A stretch of DNA of 45,166 nt. Source: an uncultured Fibrobacter sp. (GTDB lineage: Bacteria; Fibrobacterota; Fibrobacteria; Fibrobacterales; Fibrobacteraceae). The notes beneath the pieces are model-generated. The model did no database searches and was not told the origin of the DNA. It worked only from the letters and a program-made list of their open reading frames with translations. The stretch lies in NCBI GenBank assembly GCA_946405515.1, contig CAMJHM010000012.1, positions 1 to 45,166 of the forward strand, given 5' to 3'. Made by a program: the position numbers and the translations under genes. Shown here in pieces: positions 6,508 through 14,897 of this stretch (the stretch's first letter is position 1; every line of letters starts with the position of its first letter).

Positions 6508-8926
6508 GGGGAACCTCGAAGTTTAACCAGTCGAACATCGGCTTGAGCGCGGCCAGCTTGCCGTTGGGGTCTTCCATGAACTTCTTGTAGATGGGGAAGA
6601 CCTTGTTTTCGAGCGTGGTCTTGTCGATATAGAGTTCCAGCCAGTCCGCGACGGTGATGAGTCCGGTGATGTGCCTGACGGATGCCTCGTCCTGGTTCCT
6701 CTCGACATTCTCGATGAGGCCCATGAGCTTCCTGTGGAACATGCGGCCCGTGCCGCCGAACGAGAACGTGGTGTCCAGTGCCTTCGCTTCGTCGATAAGT
6801 TCGTGAATCCTTGCGAAGTCTTCGTCTCTGGGCGTGTCCAGGTAGGTGAGCGCGAGGTGGTGGATCTTCGCGTTGATTTCAAGCGAGAGAATCTTGCGCA
6901 TGGTATCGGGCAGCGTATGGTCCGGGTCGGCCAGGCAGTCGATAGGAATGCCGTGGTCCAAAGCGAACTTGGAGAAGGTCTTGGTGACTTCTGTCAGGTG
7001 GCGCTGCGTCGAAAGCTGGTTGATGCGCTTGAGCGAATCGCTCATCAGGTCGCGCATGCGGACGACGTACGCTTCGGGGAATGCCGCCTTGAGCTCTTCG
7101 GTAGTCATGTTCGGGTTATCGACAAACGAGAGCTCGCATTCCCTGGGGTCGCCGTTGCAGACAACTAGGTTGACTCTCCCGAGTGCGTCATTGAGCACGA
7201 GAATGGTCGATGCGTGATGCTCGTCGATAGTCGAGTCGTTGTAGGTGGTATAAACTATGGTCTGGCGGCGTCGCGACGAGATTTTCGAGGCCGTGAGGCG
7301 ATAGTCCTTGTTCAGGTAGTCGTCTTCGAGTCCGAGGTGGTAAATGGCGGCGCGTTCGGCCATCTGCTTGACGAAGGCGGGGACGTCTTCTTCGGCAGAC
7401 TTTGTGAACACTTCGGCTCCGCTCCACTTGTGCTCATTGCTCGTGGCCTTTGCGAGAATTTCGAGAACTTCGGCCTTGATGTCGCGGCCTTCGGGGAGGA
7501 ACGGCTTGAGCAGTTCCATGGCGCGCAGCGCATAGCGCATGTTCTGTACGGGCTCCAGGCCTTCGATGTCATTGAAGAACCAGCCGCAGCTCGTGAAACT
7601 GAACATGCAGAATTTCTGGATTTCGAGCAAGCGAACGGCCTTGGCGCACTCGTCCGGGTCGTGCGGGTGCAGAAGCGTGGCGTTGAGGAAACTCTTCAGG
7701 CGGTAGCTGTCACCGGGGGCGATGAGAACGTCAACGTACTTGTTGCGGACATCCCACGGGTCCATTGCCGTAAGGTGCTGGAGTTCGTTTATAAAGATTT
7801 CGTCGGCGAGGGCCTTCAGATGGTTGAAGGCGTCGCGCAGGGGGCCGCGCCATTTCTGGTTCCAGTCCGGCCCGCCGCCCGTGGAGCATCCGCAGTCGCG
7901 GTACCAGCGTCCGACACCGTGGGCGCAGCTCCAGGCACAGCCTTCGCTGTGGAAGTTCTTCAAGAGGACTTCGTGCTGCGGCGGGAATTTCTCGAGATAC
8001 CAGCCGTAGTTCACCGGCACCATGTTGTGCTGGGGAGCGTAGCGGTTGTAGAGCCAGGCCGCGCACATGTCGCCGAACGGTTCGTGGTGACCGTAGCTTT
8101 CGCCGTCGGTACCGATGCTCACCAGTTGCGGGTCTTCGCGGTTAGCGTCCCAGGCGTCGCGGATGCGTCCGCCGAAGGTGTCTGCGTTGCGGAGCAGGTG
8201 TTCGAACCCCACGGCCGAAGAAAGCCAGGGATTGTAGAAAAAGACGTCCAAGTAACCGTCACAGACAAGGTTGCCTTCCTTGTCTCGCGGGTAGATGCGG
8301 TAGGGGCGCGTGGTATCGATGTCGGTATTGGCGCATCCCTTCCATTCGCTGTCGCCGAGCTTGCGGAAACTGTCGGCCTGCGTCGGCGAGAGGATGGTGA
8401 ACTTGATGCCGGCCTTGATGAGTTCCACGACGGTGTCCAGGTTGATGGCTGTTTCGGCAAGCCACATGGCCTCGGGCATGCGACCGAAATGGAATTTGAA
8501 ATCTTCGATGCCCCAGTGGATTTGCGTGCGCTTGTCCTGCTCGCTTGCAAGCGGCATGATGACATGGTTGTACACCTGGGCGATGGCGTTGCCGTGGCCG
8601 TTCAGGCGTTCGCGGCTGCGCTTGTCCGCTTCCTGGATTCGTTTGTATGTTTCCGGGGTGTTCGTGCGGATCCAACTCATCAAGGTCGGACCCATATTGA
8701 AACTCATGAAGTCGTAGTTGTTGACAATATCGACAATGTGCCCGTGCTCGCTCAAAATGCGGCTTGCGGAGTTCGGGCTGTAACATTCACTTGCAATGCG
8801 GTCGTTCCAGTCGTGGAAGGGCCTTGCGCTAGGTTGATTCTCAATGACGCCCGTCCAGGGGTTCTCCCGGGGCGGCTGATAAAAATGTCCGTGGATCGTA
8901 AAGTAAAGGGGGTGCTTATCGCTCAT
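6500..8926 (-). CDS. GH57 family glycoside hydrolase with DUF3536-type C-terminus
   Basis: An 808-residue enzyme without a signal peptide, so probably cytoplasmic and acting on alpha-glucans such as glycogen; this matches GH57 family knowledge, but the exact activity (amylase, glucanotransferase or branching) cannot be read from sequence. Visible GH57 motifs are HGHFYQPPRE near the N-terminus, GRMPEAMWLAETA, and SIGTDGESYGHHEPFGD near residue 275. The remainder resembles the DUF3536 helical region found in long GH57 proteins. A TTG three codons upstream is possible, but ATG at 8926 is preferred: a TATATT hexamer lies 7 nt upstream of it. It overlaps hpt downstream by 8 bases. Confidence 0.88.
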   Translation of the reverse strand: MSDKHPLYFTIHGHFYQPPRENPWTGVIENQPSARPFHDWNDRIASECYSPNSASRILSEHGHIVDIVNNYDFMSFNMGPTLMSWIRTNTPETYKRIQEADKRSRERLNGHGNAIAQVYNHVIMPLASEQDKRTQIHWGIEDFKFHFGRMPEAMWLAETAINLDTVVELIKAGIKFTILSPTQADSFRKLGDSEWKGCANTDIDTTRPYRIYPRDKEGNLVCDGYLDVFFYNPWLSSAVGFEHLLRNADTFGGRIRDAWDANREDPQLVSIGTDGESYGHHEPFGDMCAAWLYNRYAPQHNMVPVNYGWYLEKFPPQHEVLLKNFHSEGCAWSCAHGVGRWYRDCGCSTGGGPDWNQKWRGPLRDAFNHLKALADEIFINELQHLTAMDPWDVRNKYVDVLIAPGDSYRLKSFLNATLLHPHDPDECAKAVRLLEIQKFCMFSFTSCGWFFNDIEGLEPVQNMRYALRAMELLKPFLPEGRDIKAEVLEILAKATSNEHKWSGAEVFTKSAEEDVPAFVKQMAERAAIYHLGLEDDYLNKDYRLTASKISSRRRQTIVYTTYNDSTIDEHHASTILVLNDALGRVNLVVCNGDPRECELSFVDNPNMTTEELKAAFPEAYVVRMRDLMSDSLKRINQLSTQRHLTEVTKTFSKFALDHGIPIDCLADPDHTLPDTMRKILSLEINAKIHHLALTYLDTPRDEDFARIHELIDEAKALDTTFSFGGTGRMFHRKLMGLIENVERNQDEASVRHITGLITVADWLELYIDKTTLENKVFPIYKKFMEDPNGKLAALKPMFDWLNFEVPHA

Positions 8927-8933
8927 AGCCTGC

Positions 8934-8939
8934 AATATA
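8934..8939 (-). promoter_or_regulatory. Predicted -10 element of a leaderless transcript (GH57 gene)
   Basis: TATATT on the minus strand, exactly 7 nt before the ATG at 8926. It lies just past the terminator of the upstream GH5 gene, where a new promoter would be expected. Confidence 0.45.
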
Positions 8940-8942
8940 GGT

Positions 8943-8969
8943 AAAAAAAAGGCGGCCTTGTTGGCCGCC
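8943..8969 (-). terminator. Rho-independent terminator of the GH5 gene
   Basis: On the minus strand a perfect 7-bp stem, GGCGGCC / GGCCGCC with an AACAA loop, is followed by eight T residues. It begins 15 bases after the GH5 stop codon. Confidence 0.9.
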
Positions 8970-8984
8970 AGGATTTCGTCGACT

Positions 8985-10859
8985 CTACTTCAACCGAATC
9001 GGTTGCGTGACTGCGATTCCTGTGCCTTTGACGCGTAGGAGGTAGTGTCCGCTCCTGACTGCGGTGAGGCTGAATGTGTGGTTGCCGGCTGCTGTTGCTC
9101 CCCTGTGCAGGGTGGCGACGTGCTGGCCGTTCATGCCGAAAATATCCACGTTCAGTATCCCTGCCGTACTTGTGACCAGGGAGATGCTGTTGGCGTTGAC
9201 TTTTACGGATGAGTAAATGTTGTTTGTAGTGTGGAAATATCGTGTTGTTCCGCTTTCGTAATTGTCGTCGTAGACAATTTTGATTTCGGGAATCATTTCT
9301 TCGGTATTTTCGAAACCGCGGCTAAATGCGTCGTACTTGTCGGCATTGAAATTCCAAAGTGTGTCCGTTCCGGCGACAAAGTTATCGTAAAGAATGGTGC
9401 CAGTGTAACCCGCTGCGTAGTTTGCGATGACTGTGCTCAAAGTCTTGTTGCGGTCGGCGTGGCTCGAAATATCAAAAGTGCAGGTCTTCTTTTCTCCGGC
9501 GGGCACTTCGCAGGGGCCTTCGACTTCGGTCCATGTCCATGCATCCGTAAGTTTGAAAATCAAGTTCAACTGGGCTGCTTTGGTCCCGTTATTCTTTGCT
9601 TCAAAAGAAAGCGTGTTGGCTTTGCTCAAGTCGAATGTTTTCTGGTATTCGATTTGAGCGTTGTCGCCTCCGTAGGTTACGGCCATCTTGCCGTCGCCGG
9701 TGGTGTTGTCAATCGTTGCATCTTTAATTTTGATGCTCGCTTCTTCTGTGGCGGCGAGAGCCGTCATCGCTTTAAGAGCCGGGTCGATTGTGTAAGTGTA
9801 ACCGCCGAAATTCGCTTCGGTCTTGTCGCCAATGTACTGCCATGCGAGAGCGCCTGCGTAGCCACCGTCAAAAGCCTTGCGGTAACATTCTTCTGTCGTA
9901 ATCTGCGTCTTGGCGGCAAAAGTGGATTTGTAGGTTTCGCCAGCCCAGCCGCTTGCCGGGAACTCGCCGATAATCATCGGCTTGTTGTCGTAGCCATACT
10001 TGGTCGCCATCTGCGCAGCCGTATTTACGAACGGCGAGACGGCATCATCCTGGTAGTACGGATAATAGTGTGTCTGGAAAAAGTCAAGGGTGCCGTTTGC
10101 TTCTCCACCGGCTGCAACGAGGGCTGCATCGTTCCACCAGGCCTGATATTTGATGTTTACGCTGCCTGTCGAAACGAGAAGTTCCGGGTTTGCTGTGTGG
10201 ATAGCTGCCGCAACTTTGTTTGTGAATTTCTGGAGCGTAGCCTTGTCGAGTTTCTTGGTTGTCCAGCCTTCGCTAGTCATGCCTTCGGGCTCGTTGAAAA
10301 CTTCCCATGTCATGAGCGCATTGTGGTTGCCAATCGCCGTTACCACCGGGATGAGCGCATTGTCGATGAAAGCCTTGGTGCCTGCATCTTCGAACAGTTG
10401 CGTGTTCGCTGTGATATCGAGTTTATCGTTGTAAAGCCCCCATTGGTTCGGTTCCATCAGGTTGTGGCTGAAAAGGCACATCGAAACCATCACGCCGTAT
10501 TCTTCGGCGATATCGAGGGCTTTTTTCATGTTGTTGATGGTGTTTGCCTTGAGGCCCGAAACCAGATGAGTCGTCTGGTCAATTTCCGGGCTTTGGCTCA
10601 TGTTGTTGAAAAGCCACCAACGGATAGCGTTGCCGCCTGCAGCGCGAGTGCCTTCGACGGCTTTGCGCCAGGCGTTTTCGTTCAGAGGGGAATCGCCCAC
10701 GTCGGAGTTGTAGTCACTCCAGGCGAGATTCGCGCCAGAAAAGAAGATTTTTTTCCCGTTGTACTGTAGTTCCGTCCCGTTTACGGTCAATCCTGGTGCG
10801 GCAATTGCTGTACTGCAAAACGCAAGCGCACACAGCATTTTGAGCTTGATGTTTTTCAT
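8985..10859 (-). CDS. Secreted GH5-type glycanase with carbohydrate-binding region and C-terminal sorting domain
   Basis: A 624-residue exported enzyme, likely a beta-mannanase or endoglucanase of GH5 (clan A). The signal peptide ends AIAAPG near residue 21. The catalytic barrel spans about 25-370: the acid/base glutamate is Glu190 in MTWEVFNEPEG and the nucleophile is Glu299 in PMIIGEF. Residues about 380-510 form a beta-rich module like a carbohydrate-binding domain. The last 70 residues (VDIFGMNGQHVATLHRG ... GHYLLRVKG) resemble C-terminal sorting domains of the type IX (Por) system. I chose ATG 10859 over the ATG 12 bases upstream because that one overlaps GGAG, a Shine-Dalgarno sequence for 10859. 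Substrate specificity is uncertain. Confidence 0.88.
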   Translation of the reverse strand: MKNIKLKMLCALAFCSTAIAAPGLTVNGTELQYNGKKIFFSGANLAWSDYNSDVGDSPLNENAWRKAVEGTRAAGGNAIRWWLFNNMSQSPEIDQTTHLVSGLKANTINNMKKALDIAEEYGVMVSMCLFSHNLMEPNQWGLYNDKLDITANTQLFEDAGTKAFIDNALIPVVTAIGNHNALMTWEVFNEPEGMTSEGWTTKKLDKATLQKFTNKVAAAIHTANPELLVSTGSVNIKYQAWWNDAALVAAGGEANGTLDFFQTHYYPYYQDDAVSPFVNTAAQMATKYGYDNKPMIIGEFPASGWAGETYKSTFAAKTQITTEECYRKAFDGGYAGALAWQYIGDKTEANFGGYTYTIDPALKAMTALAATEEASIKIKDATIDNTTGDGKMAVTYGGDNAQIEYQKTFDLSKANTLSFEAKNNGTKAAQLNLIFKLTDAWTWTEVEGPCEVPAGEKKTCTFDISSHADRNKTLSTVIANYAAGYTGTILYDNFVAGTDTLWNFNADKYDAFSRGFENTEEMIPEIKIVYDDNYESGTTRYFHTTNNIYSSVKVNANSISLVTSTAGILNVDIFGMNGQHVATLHRGATAAGNHTFSLTAVRSGHYLLRVKGTGIAVTQPIRLK

Positions 10860-10936
10860 CCTGTTCTCCATAATTATAAATTACCCCGCCTCAAAATAAA
10901 TAAAAACCCGTAAAAACGGATTTTGCTTAGCTTGTG

Positions 10937-10970
10937 GCTGTGGACATTTATCTTTGAAAATGTCCACAGC
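10937..10970. promoter_or_regulatory. Perfect 13-bp inverted repeat between galM and the GH5 gene
   Basis: GCTGTGGACATTT and its exact complement AAATGTCCACAGC are separated by 8 bases. The T-run follows on the plus strand, where no gene reads in, so it does not behave as a terminator for the minus-strand galM transcript. It sits about 80 bases upstream of the GH5 start, so a regulator-binding site or an mRNA hairpin is possible. A weaker hairpin (CCGT/ACGG plus T-rich tail) near 10907-10923 could end the galM transcript. Confidence 0.45.
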
Positions 10971-10992
10971 TTTTTGGGAAAAAGGGCTGTTT

Positions 10993-11973
10993 TTACTTCT
11001 TTTTGAATGTTGCGCCGAAACGGAACGTAAGCCGTTCGCCGGGGACTACGACAATTAAACCGCGGTGATGGTTTAATGCGTCGGGCTCGGTGGTCATGGG
11101 CTCGATGGCGATGCTGTCGCGTGTGGGCGGGGTGTAAATCTGGATGGCGTTGTACTGCCCGTCGCCTGCATTCTGCCAAATGTCGAGAGTGCCTATAGAA
11201 CCTTCGAGAACGGCTCGCGCACACTGCGGAATGGGTGCTTCCAGGCAGAAACAGTCGTTGATGAAGTCTGCCCCGATTTTGCGACCGCTGGTAAAGCGCG
11301 TGTCGTCGAGGAGGTTCCCGGTCGGAATGTCGGCCTGGTCGAGCTCGCTCCGTTTTGTCGGGGGGAGCGTCATGACGAGGTTGTCAATCTTTTCGCCGAG
11401 CATAAAGTACGGGTGCCAACCTTCGGAATAGGGCATGTCCGTTTTCCCGAGGTTTTCAACCGTCGATTCTACGGTAAAGGTTTCGCCCGTGAAAATTATT
11501 TTGTTCGTGGCACGGAACGGGAAGGGAAATCCGGCAAAGGCTCCTGCCCAGTCGCAAGTGAATTCGGCGATACATTTTTCGCTGTCGGCCTCGAAACTCT
11601 TGAAAGCCCACTCTGCATTCTGCAAGAATCCGTGGAGTGCGTGCGGAGCCCAACTTACGTTGTTTACAAGCTGGTAGTCTTTCCCTTGCCAGTTGAACTT
11701 TGCGTAGGCTACGCGGCCCGGGAACGGGGCGAGGCGGCAACCGGCGTTTGTGTCCGGGCCCATTTTGTAGATATCGTCGCCCGGCCGGTAACCGAACAGG
11801 AGGTCGACGAGGTGATTGTTGCCGTCGCGGGAAGTGCTTGCGGCAGGGATGCGCCAGGCGTTGAGGCCTGCTCCATAACCCGAAAGGATTTCAAATTCAG
11901 CGCCGTCGTCGCGCTGGAGGACAAAACACTGCACCGTGCCAATCGGCCGGGAAATAATCAAAAAACTGCTCAT
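10993..11973 (-). CDS. Aldose 1-epimerase family protein
   Basis: Interconverts alpha and beta anomers of aldoses such as galactose or glucose in the cytoplasm. The 326-residue protein has the galactose-mutarotase fold pattern: GAGLNAWRIPA near the N-terminus, PFPGRVAYAKF (the 'PFxxRI' motif), NVSWAPHALHGF (the HGF catalytic-histidine motif), SEGWHPYFML (second HP motif) and IQIYTPPTRDSIAIEPMT, whose Glu is the expected base. ATG at 11973 is preferred to an upstream TTG because TATCTT lies 7 nt before it. It lies next to secreted GH5 and cytoplasmic GH57 genes, consistent with sugar catabolism. galM itself or a galM-like paralogue cannot be distinguished. Confidence 0.9.
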   Translation of the reverse strand: MSSFLIISRPIGTVQCFVLQRDDGAEFEILSGYGAGLNAWRIPAASTSRDGNNHLVDLLFGYRPGDDIYKMGPDTNAGCRLAPFPGRVAYAKFNWQGKDYQLVNNVSWAPHALHGFLQNAEWAFKSFEADSEKCIAEFTCDWAGAFAGFPFPFRATNKIIFTGETFTVESTVENLGKTDMPYSEGWHPYFMLGEKIDNLVMTLPPTKRSELDQADIPTGNLLDDTRFTSGRKIGADFINDCFCLEAPIPQCARAVLEGSIGTLDIWQNAGDGQYNAIQIYTPPTRDSIAIEPMTTEPDALNHHRGLIVVVPGERLTFRFGATFKKK

Positions 11974-11980
11974 GATACTC

Positions 11981-11986
11981 AAGATA
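11981..11986 (-). promoter_or_regulatory. Predicted -10 element of a leaderless transcript (epimerase gene)
   Basis: TATCTT on the minus strand, 7 nt before the ATG at 11973. It belongs to the recurrent TAnnTT-N6/7-ATG pattern. The remaining intergenic DNA to 12151 is AT-rich, with a G7 run near 12095-12101 and nothing else I can assign. Confidence 0.4.
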
Positions 11987-12151
11987 GAAAAAAAGTGGAG
12001 AAGGTGCTTTTTTGTGATATAGGATTTGGAGGGAAAGATGTTGTGAAGTGCGTGAAAAAGTCAAGTAGTTTGCTGCCATGTTTTATTTTTTTTGGGGGGG
12101 CATTATGATTTTTTTTAATCTTTTTATGTTATATTCAATAAGAGGTTTACG

Positions 12152-12595
12152 ATGAAAATAAAATCCGCAATTGTTTTTGTTGCCACATTGTTTAGCGTTA
12201 TGGCAACTTATTCCTGTTCTGGTGATGCTAGCACAAACCGTTCGCCAGAAATTGCTAACAACGAGGTTCTTCTTCAGTTAGATTCGTTGTCGCCTTGTGC
12301 AACCAACGATCAACTGGACAGCATAGAAAATGTGGATACTCTTTTTATCGTTAGCAAAGATGGCAAGACTTCATTTGTATTCCCTGCACAAATAAGTTGG
12401 AGCCGAGATTCCATAGAGTCTATTGGGGTAGAAGGCAGGGGCGACACCCTAGTAGCGAAACTTCTCATCAGGGAAAATACGCCAGACATGCCGTTAGATT
12501 GTCCAGTTTGGGTATATTCCACTGTGAAGGGTTCTATCGACGCGCATTACGCGATTACACCCGTAGGCCCCGTACATACACTAATAAAGAAGTGA
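12152..12595 (+). CDS. Putative lipoprotein, unknown function
   Basis: A 147-residue protein with an N-terminal hydrophobic leader and a candidate lipobox ending TYSC (Cys22), followed by a Ser/Asp-rich stretch. The mature part is short and acidic, with no recognised domain and two later cysteines (LSPCATND and LDCPVW). AAGAGG lies 8 bases before the ATG and TATATT lies at 12130-12135, so it probably has its own promoter. Base composition is more AT-rich than the following mnmE. Confidence 0.65.
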   Translation: MKIKSAIVFVATLFSVMATYSCSGDASTNRSPEIANNEVLLQLDSLSPCATNDQLDSIENVDTLFIVSKDGKTSFVFPAQISWSRDSIESIGVEGRGDTLVAKLLIRENTPDMPLDCPVWVYSTVKGSIDAHYAITPVGPVHTLIKK

Positions 12596-12632
12596 CAAAA
12601 GAAAAACCGACAAGCCCGGGATTCCTATTTAC

Positions 12633-12638
12633 TATTTT
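12633..12638 (+). promoter_or_regulatory. Predicted -10 element of a leaderless transcript (mnmE)
   Basis: TATTTT ends 6 nt before the mnmE ATG, and there is no Shine-Dalgarno sequence. Same geometry as the other leaderless candidates. Confidence 0.4.
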
Positions 12639-12644
12639 TGCGGC

Positions 12645-14027
12645 ATGGATTCCCGGACTATCGTAGCCCCGATGACCCCTGCCGGCGTGAGTGCCGTGGC
12701 CGCCGTCCGCGTGAGCGGGCCGGAGGTTCGCGACGTGGTGCGCGCTTTGTTCGGGGATGCGGCACTTGCGACAATCAAGCCGCGCGAAGTCCGTCTCGGG
12801 ACGGCCCGCTACCCGCGCCCGGCTGACGCCGGGGAAGGCGAATGCCTTACGGCGGCCCCCGCCATCGACAGCCTCGTCTACGTCTTTTTCGAAGGCCCGA
12901 ATTCCTATACGGGCGAAGACGTGCTGGAACTTTACCCGCATGGCAACCCGCTCATTGTGCGCGAACTGATTCGCGCTATCCGTGAAGTCGGCGGTGTGCG
13001 GCTCGCCGAGCCGGGCGAGTTCACTCGCCGCGCGTTCCTCAACGGGAAAATGGACCTTGCCCAGGCGGAATCCGTCGCCGACGTGATTCACAGCGCGAAC
13101 CTCTCTGAACTGCGGAACGCCCACCGCCTGCTGGGCGGTGCCCTGTCGAAACGCGTCGTGTCTCTTGCCGAACAAGTCAAGGATATTTCGGCACGTCTTG
13201 AACTCGATGTGGATTTTGCCGAAGAAGAAGCGGACCCGGATTATGCTGCCTGGGGCGATAAGATTGCGGCGATTCGCTCAAACGTCGTCGCCATGCTCAA
13301 AAGTTTCAAGGGTGCTGCTGTGCGTCGTTTGCCGCTGGTGGTTTTGTATGGCGCCCCGAACGCGGGCAAGTCGAGCCTTGCCAACGCGCTCCTCGGCGAA
13401 GACCGTATTCTGGTGAGCGACATTCCCGGAACGACACGTGATTTTGTGGAAGTGCGCCTGTTCCTCGACGGCGGTGAAATTCGCCTGGTCGACACGGCGG
13501 GCATTGCGGCGCAGGCGACCGACAAGCTGGATGCGCTCAGCATGGAAAAGAGCCGGGAGATTCTGGAAGAAGCGGACTTGAAAATTCTCGTGGATGCAGG
13601 GGAAGATGAGGTTCGAGGTACGAGGCCCGAGGCTCGGGAAAATGTGCGTCCCGATTTCATCGTACACTCCAAGAGCGACTTGCGCGACGCCAGCACTGCC
13701 GAAGGGGCCTGCCAAAATTCCCTTCGCGTCTCTTCCAAGACAGGCGAGGGCCTTGACGAACTCAAGCGCATGATGAACGAGACATTGTTCAAGAACGACG
13801 AGGCCACGGAAGATTTCTGGATTACGAGCGAACGCGAAAAGGCATGCCTTGAGGATGCCCTCGCCGGCATCGACCGCGCCCTCGATCTTATCCGCACGAA
13901 TCCGGCGGTCGAACTGCTCGCCTTCGAGATGCAGCTTGTGCGCCGTGCGCTCCAGAGCATAGTGGGCGAGATTTCGTCCGAAGACATTTTACAATCTATT
14001 TTCGCGGGGTTCTGCATTGGCAAGTAG
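12645..14027 (+). CDS. mnmE: tRNA modification GTPase MnmE (TrmE) carrying a heptad-repeat insertion
   Basis: With MnmG it builds the 5-(carboxy)aminomethyl group on U34 of certain tRNAs. At 460 residues it is full length. Visible elements: the N-terminal IVAPMTPAGVSAVAAVRVSG, GPNSYTGEDVLEL, EPGEFTRRAFLNGKMDLAQAE, the G1 loop GAPNAGKS (236-243), GTTRD (262-266), DTAG (283-286) and the C-terminal CIGK (457-460) with the modification cysteine. The G4 motif reads SKSD (342-345), not the usual NKxD, a departure worth checking. Just before it, residues about 321-332 are encoded by four GAGGnnC heptads (13608-13635), a low-complexity loop absent from typical MnmE. It overlaps the next gene by 11 bases. 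Confidence 0.95.
   Translation: MDSRTIVAPMTPAGVSAVAAVRVSGPEVRDVVRALFGDAALATIKPREVRLGTARYPRPADAGEGECLTAAPAIDSLVYVFFEGPNSYTGEDVLELYPHGNPLIVRELIRAIREVGGVRLAEPGEFTRRAFLNGKMDLAQAESVADVIHSANLSELRNAHRLLGGALSKRVVSLAEQVKDISARLELDVDFAEEEADPDYAAWGDKIAAIRSNVVAMLKSFKGAAVRRLPLVVLYGAPNAGKSSLANALLGEDRILVSDIPGTTRDFVEVRLFLDGGEIRLVDTAGIAAQATDKLDALSMEKSREILEEADLKILVDAGEDEVRGTRPEARENVRPDFIVHSKSDLRDASTAEGACQNSLRVSSKTGEGLDELKRMMNETLFKNDEATEDFWITSEREKACLEDALAGIDRALDLIRTNPAVELLAFEMQLVRRALQSIVGEISSEDILQSIFAGFCIGK
13608..13635 (+). repeat. GAGGnnC heptad array inside mnmE (4 units)
   Basis: Four consecutive 7-base units (GAGGTTC, GAGGTAC, GAGGCCC, GAGGCTC) form part of the G-domain coding sequence. Their complement is the unit of the intergenic array at 16100-16134 (CGAGCCT), so a dispersed repeat family has entered a conserved gene. 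It is translated as roughly EVRGTRPEAR. Confidence 0.75.
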
Positions 14028-14880
14028 CGTTCTCAGCATCATCGGCGTCTTGATGGGCATATTCGCCTTCGGAACCTACATGATTCCGCTCAAGAAATAT
14101 CCGCACTATTCGTCTTGGGCGTTCATCGCCGTCATGTCGTTGGGTGCGTTGCTTTGCTCGTCGGTTATCGCGACCGTTACGGGACAGTTCAACTTGCAGC
14201 CGGTCGGCGTTGCCTGCGGCTTGCTCTGGGTTGTTGGCGGTGCGCTGTGTTTCTGGGCTGTGCAGGCGGAAGCGGATTTGGCGGGTGCCGGTCTGCGCTC
14301 CATGAGCGTGAGCATATTGCTTTCGTTCATTACGGGTGTCACCCTTTTTGCCGAACACACTCTGCTCTATTTCTCGATTCCTGCCATCGTGTGCATGCTT
14401 GTGGGTATCTGGATTCCGGCTGGCAAGATGCAGCACATTTGGAAAAACTGGCGTTCGCTCCTTTCGGGGGCCGTATTCGGTTCGTACCTGATTCCGTACA
14501 AACTCAGCAACCTCGGAGACATGGAATTCCTTTTCCCGTTCTCGGTGGGTGTTTGCATCGGAAGCATTGTCCTGTTCTTGTTGATTACCTTGAAGCGTGG
14601 CAAACGCTTTGACATGCCCTTGGTCCCGTCGCTGTTTGCCTTTTTTGCCGGCTCGCTCTGGATGCTCGGAACGCTTGCCATTTTCTGGGCCATTGCTGAC
14701 GATGGCCTGTTCGGTTATGCAGTGGGCTATCCGCTTTTACAACTTAACCTTGTCGTGAACCAGCTTTGGGGTGTGTTTGCCTTCGGTGAATATGCGACGC
14801 GCCGCGAACGTATAAAACTGGCCACGTCCACGGTGGTTATCTTAGCGGGAGCTGTGCTGCTCACGCTCTCTAAAATGTAG
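14017..14880 (+). CDS. DMT-superfamily (GRP/TMEM144-like) putative sugar transporter
   Basis: A 287-residue integral membrane protein with 9-10 predicted hydrophobic helices covering nearly all the sequence. It has the internal repeat expected of drug/metabolite superfamily carriers: IFAFGTYMIPLKKYP in the first half and AVFGSYLIPYKLSN in the second. These 'G-S/T-Y-IP-K' helices resemble the GRP glucose/ribose porters and TMEM144 proteins, so a sugar substrate is a reasonable guess, not shown. The start is TTG at 14017, overlapping the mnmE stop, with GGGG seven bases upstream; ATG at 14053 is the alternative but would clip helix 1. Confidence 0.75.
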   Translation: MASSVLSIIGVLMGIFAFGTYMIPLKKYPHYSSWAFIAVMSLGALLCSSVIATVTGQFNLQPVGVACGLLWVVGGALCFWAVQAEADLAGAGLRSMSVSILLSFITGVTLFAEHTLLYFSIPAIVCMLVGIWIPAGKMQHIWKNWRSLLSGAVFGSYLIPYKLSNLGDMEFLFPFSVGVCIGSIVLFLLITLKRGKRFDMPLVPSLFAFFAGSLWMLGTLAIFWAIADDGLFGYAVGYPLLQLNLVVNQLWGVFAFGEYATRRERIKLATSTVVILAGAVLLTLSKM

Positions 14881-14897
14881 AGATTGTTCGAAAAATT

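Noticed and set aside
10937..10970. Terminator of galM
   Set aside because: The stem is perfect, but the T-run lies on the plus strand whereas galM is on the minus strand, so it is listed as a regulatory inverted repeat.
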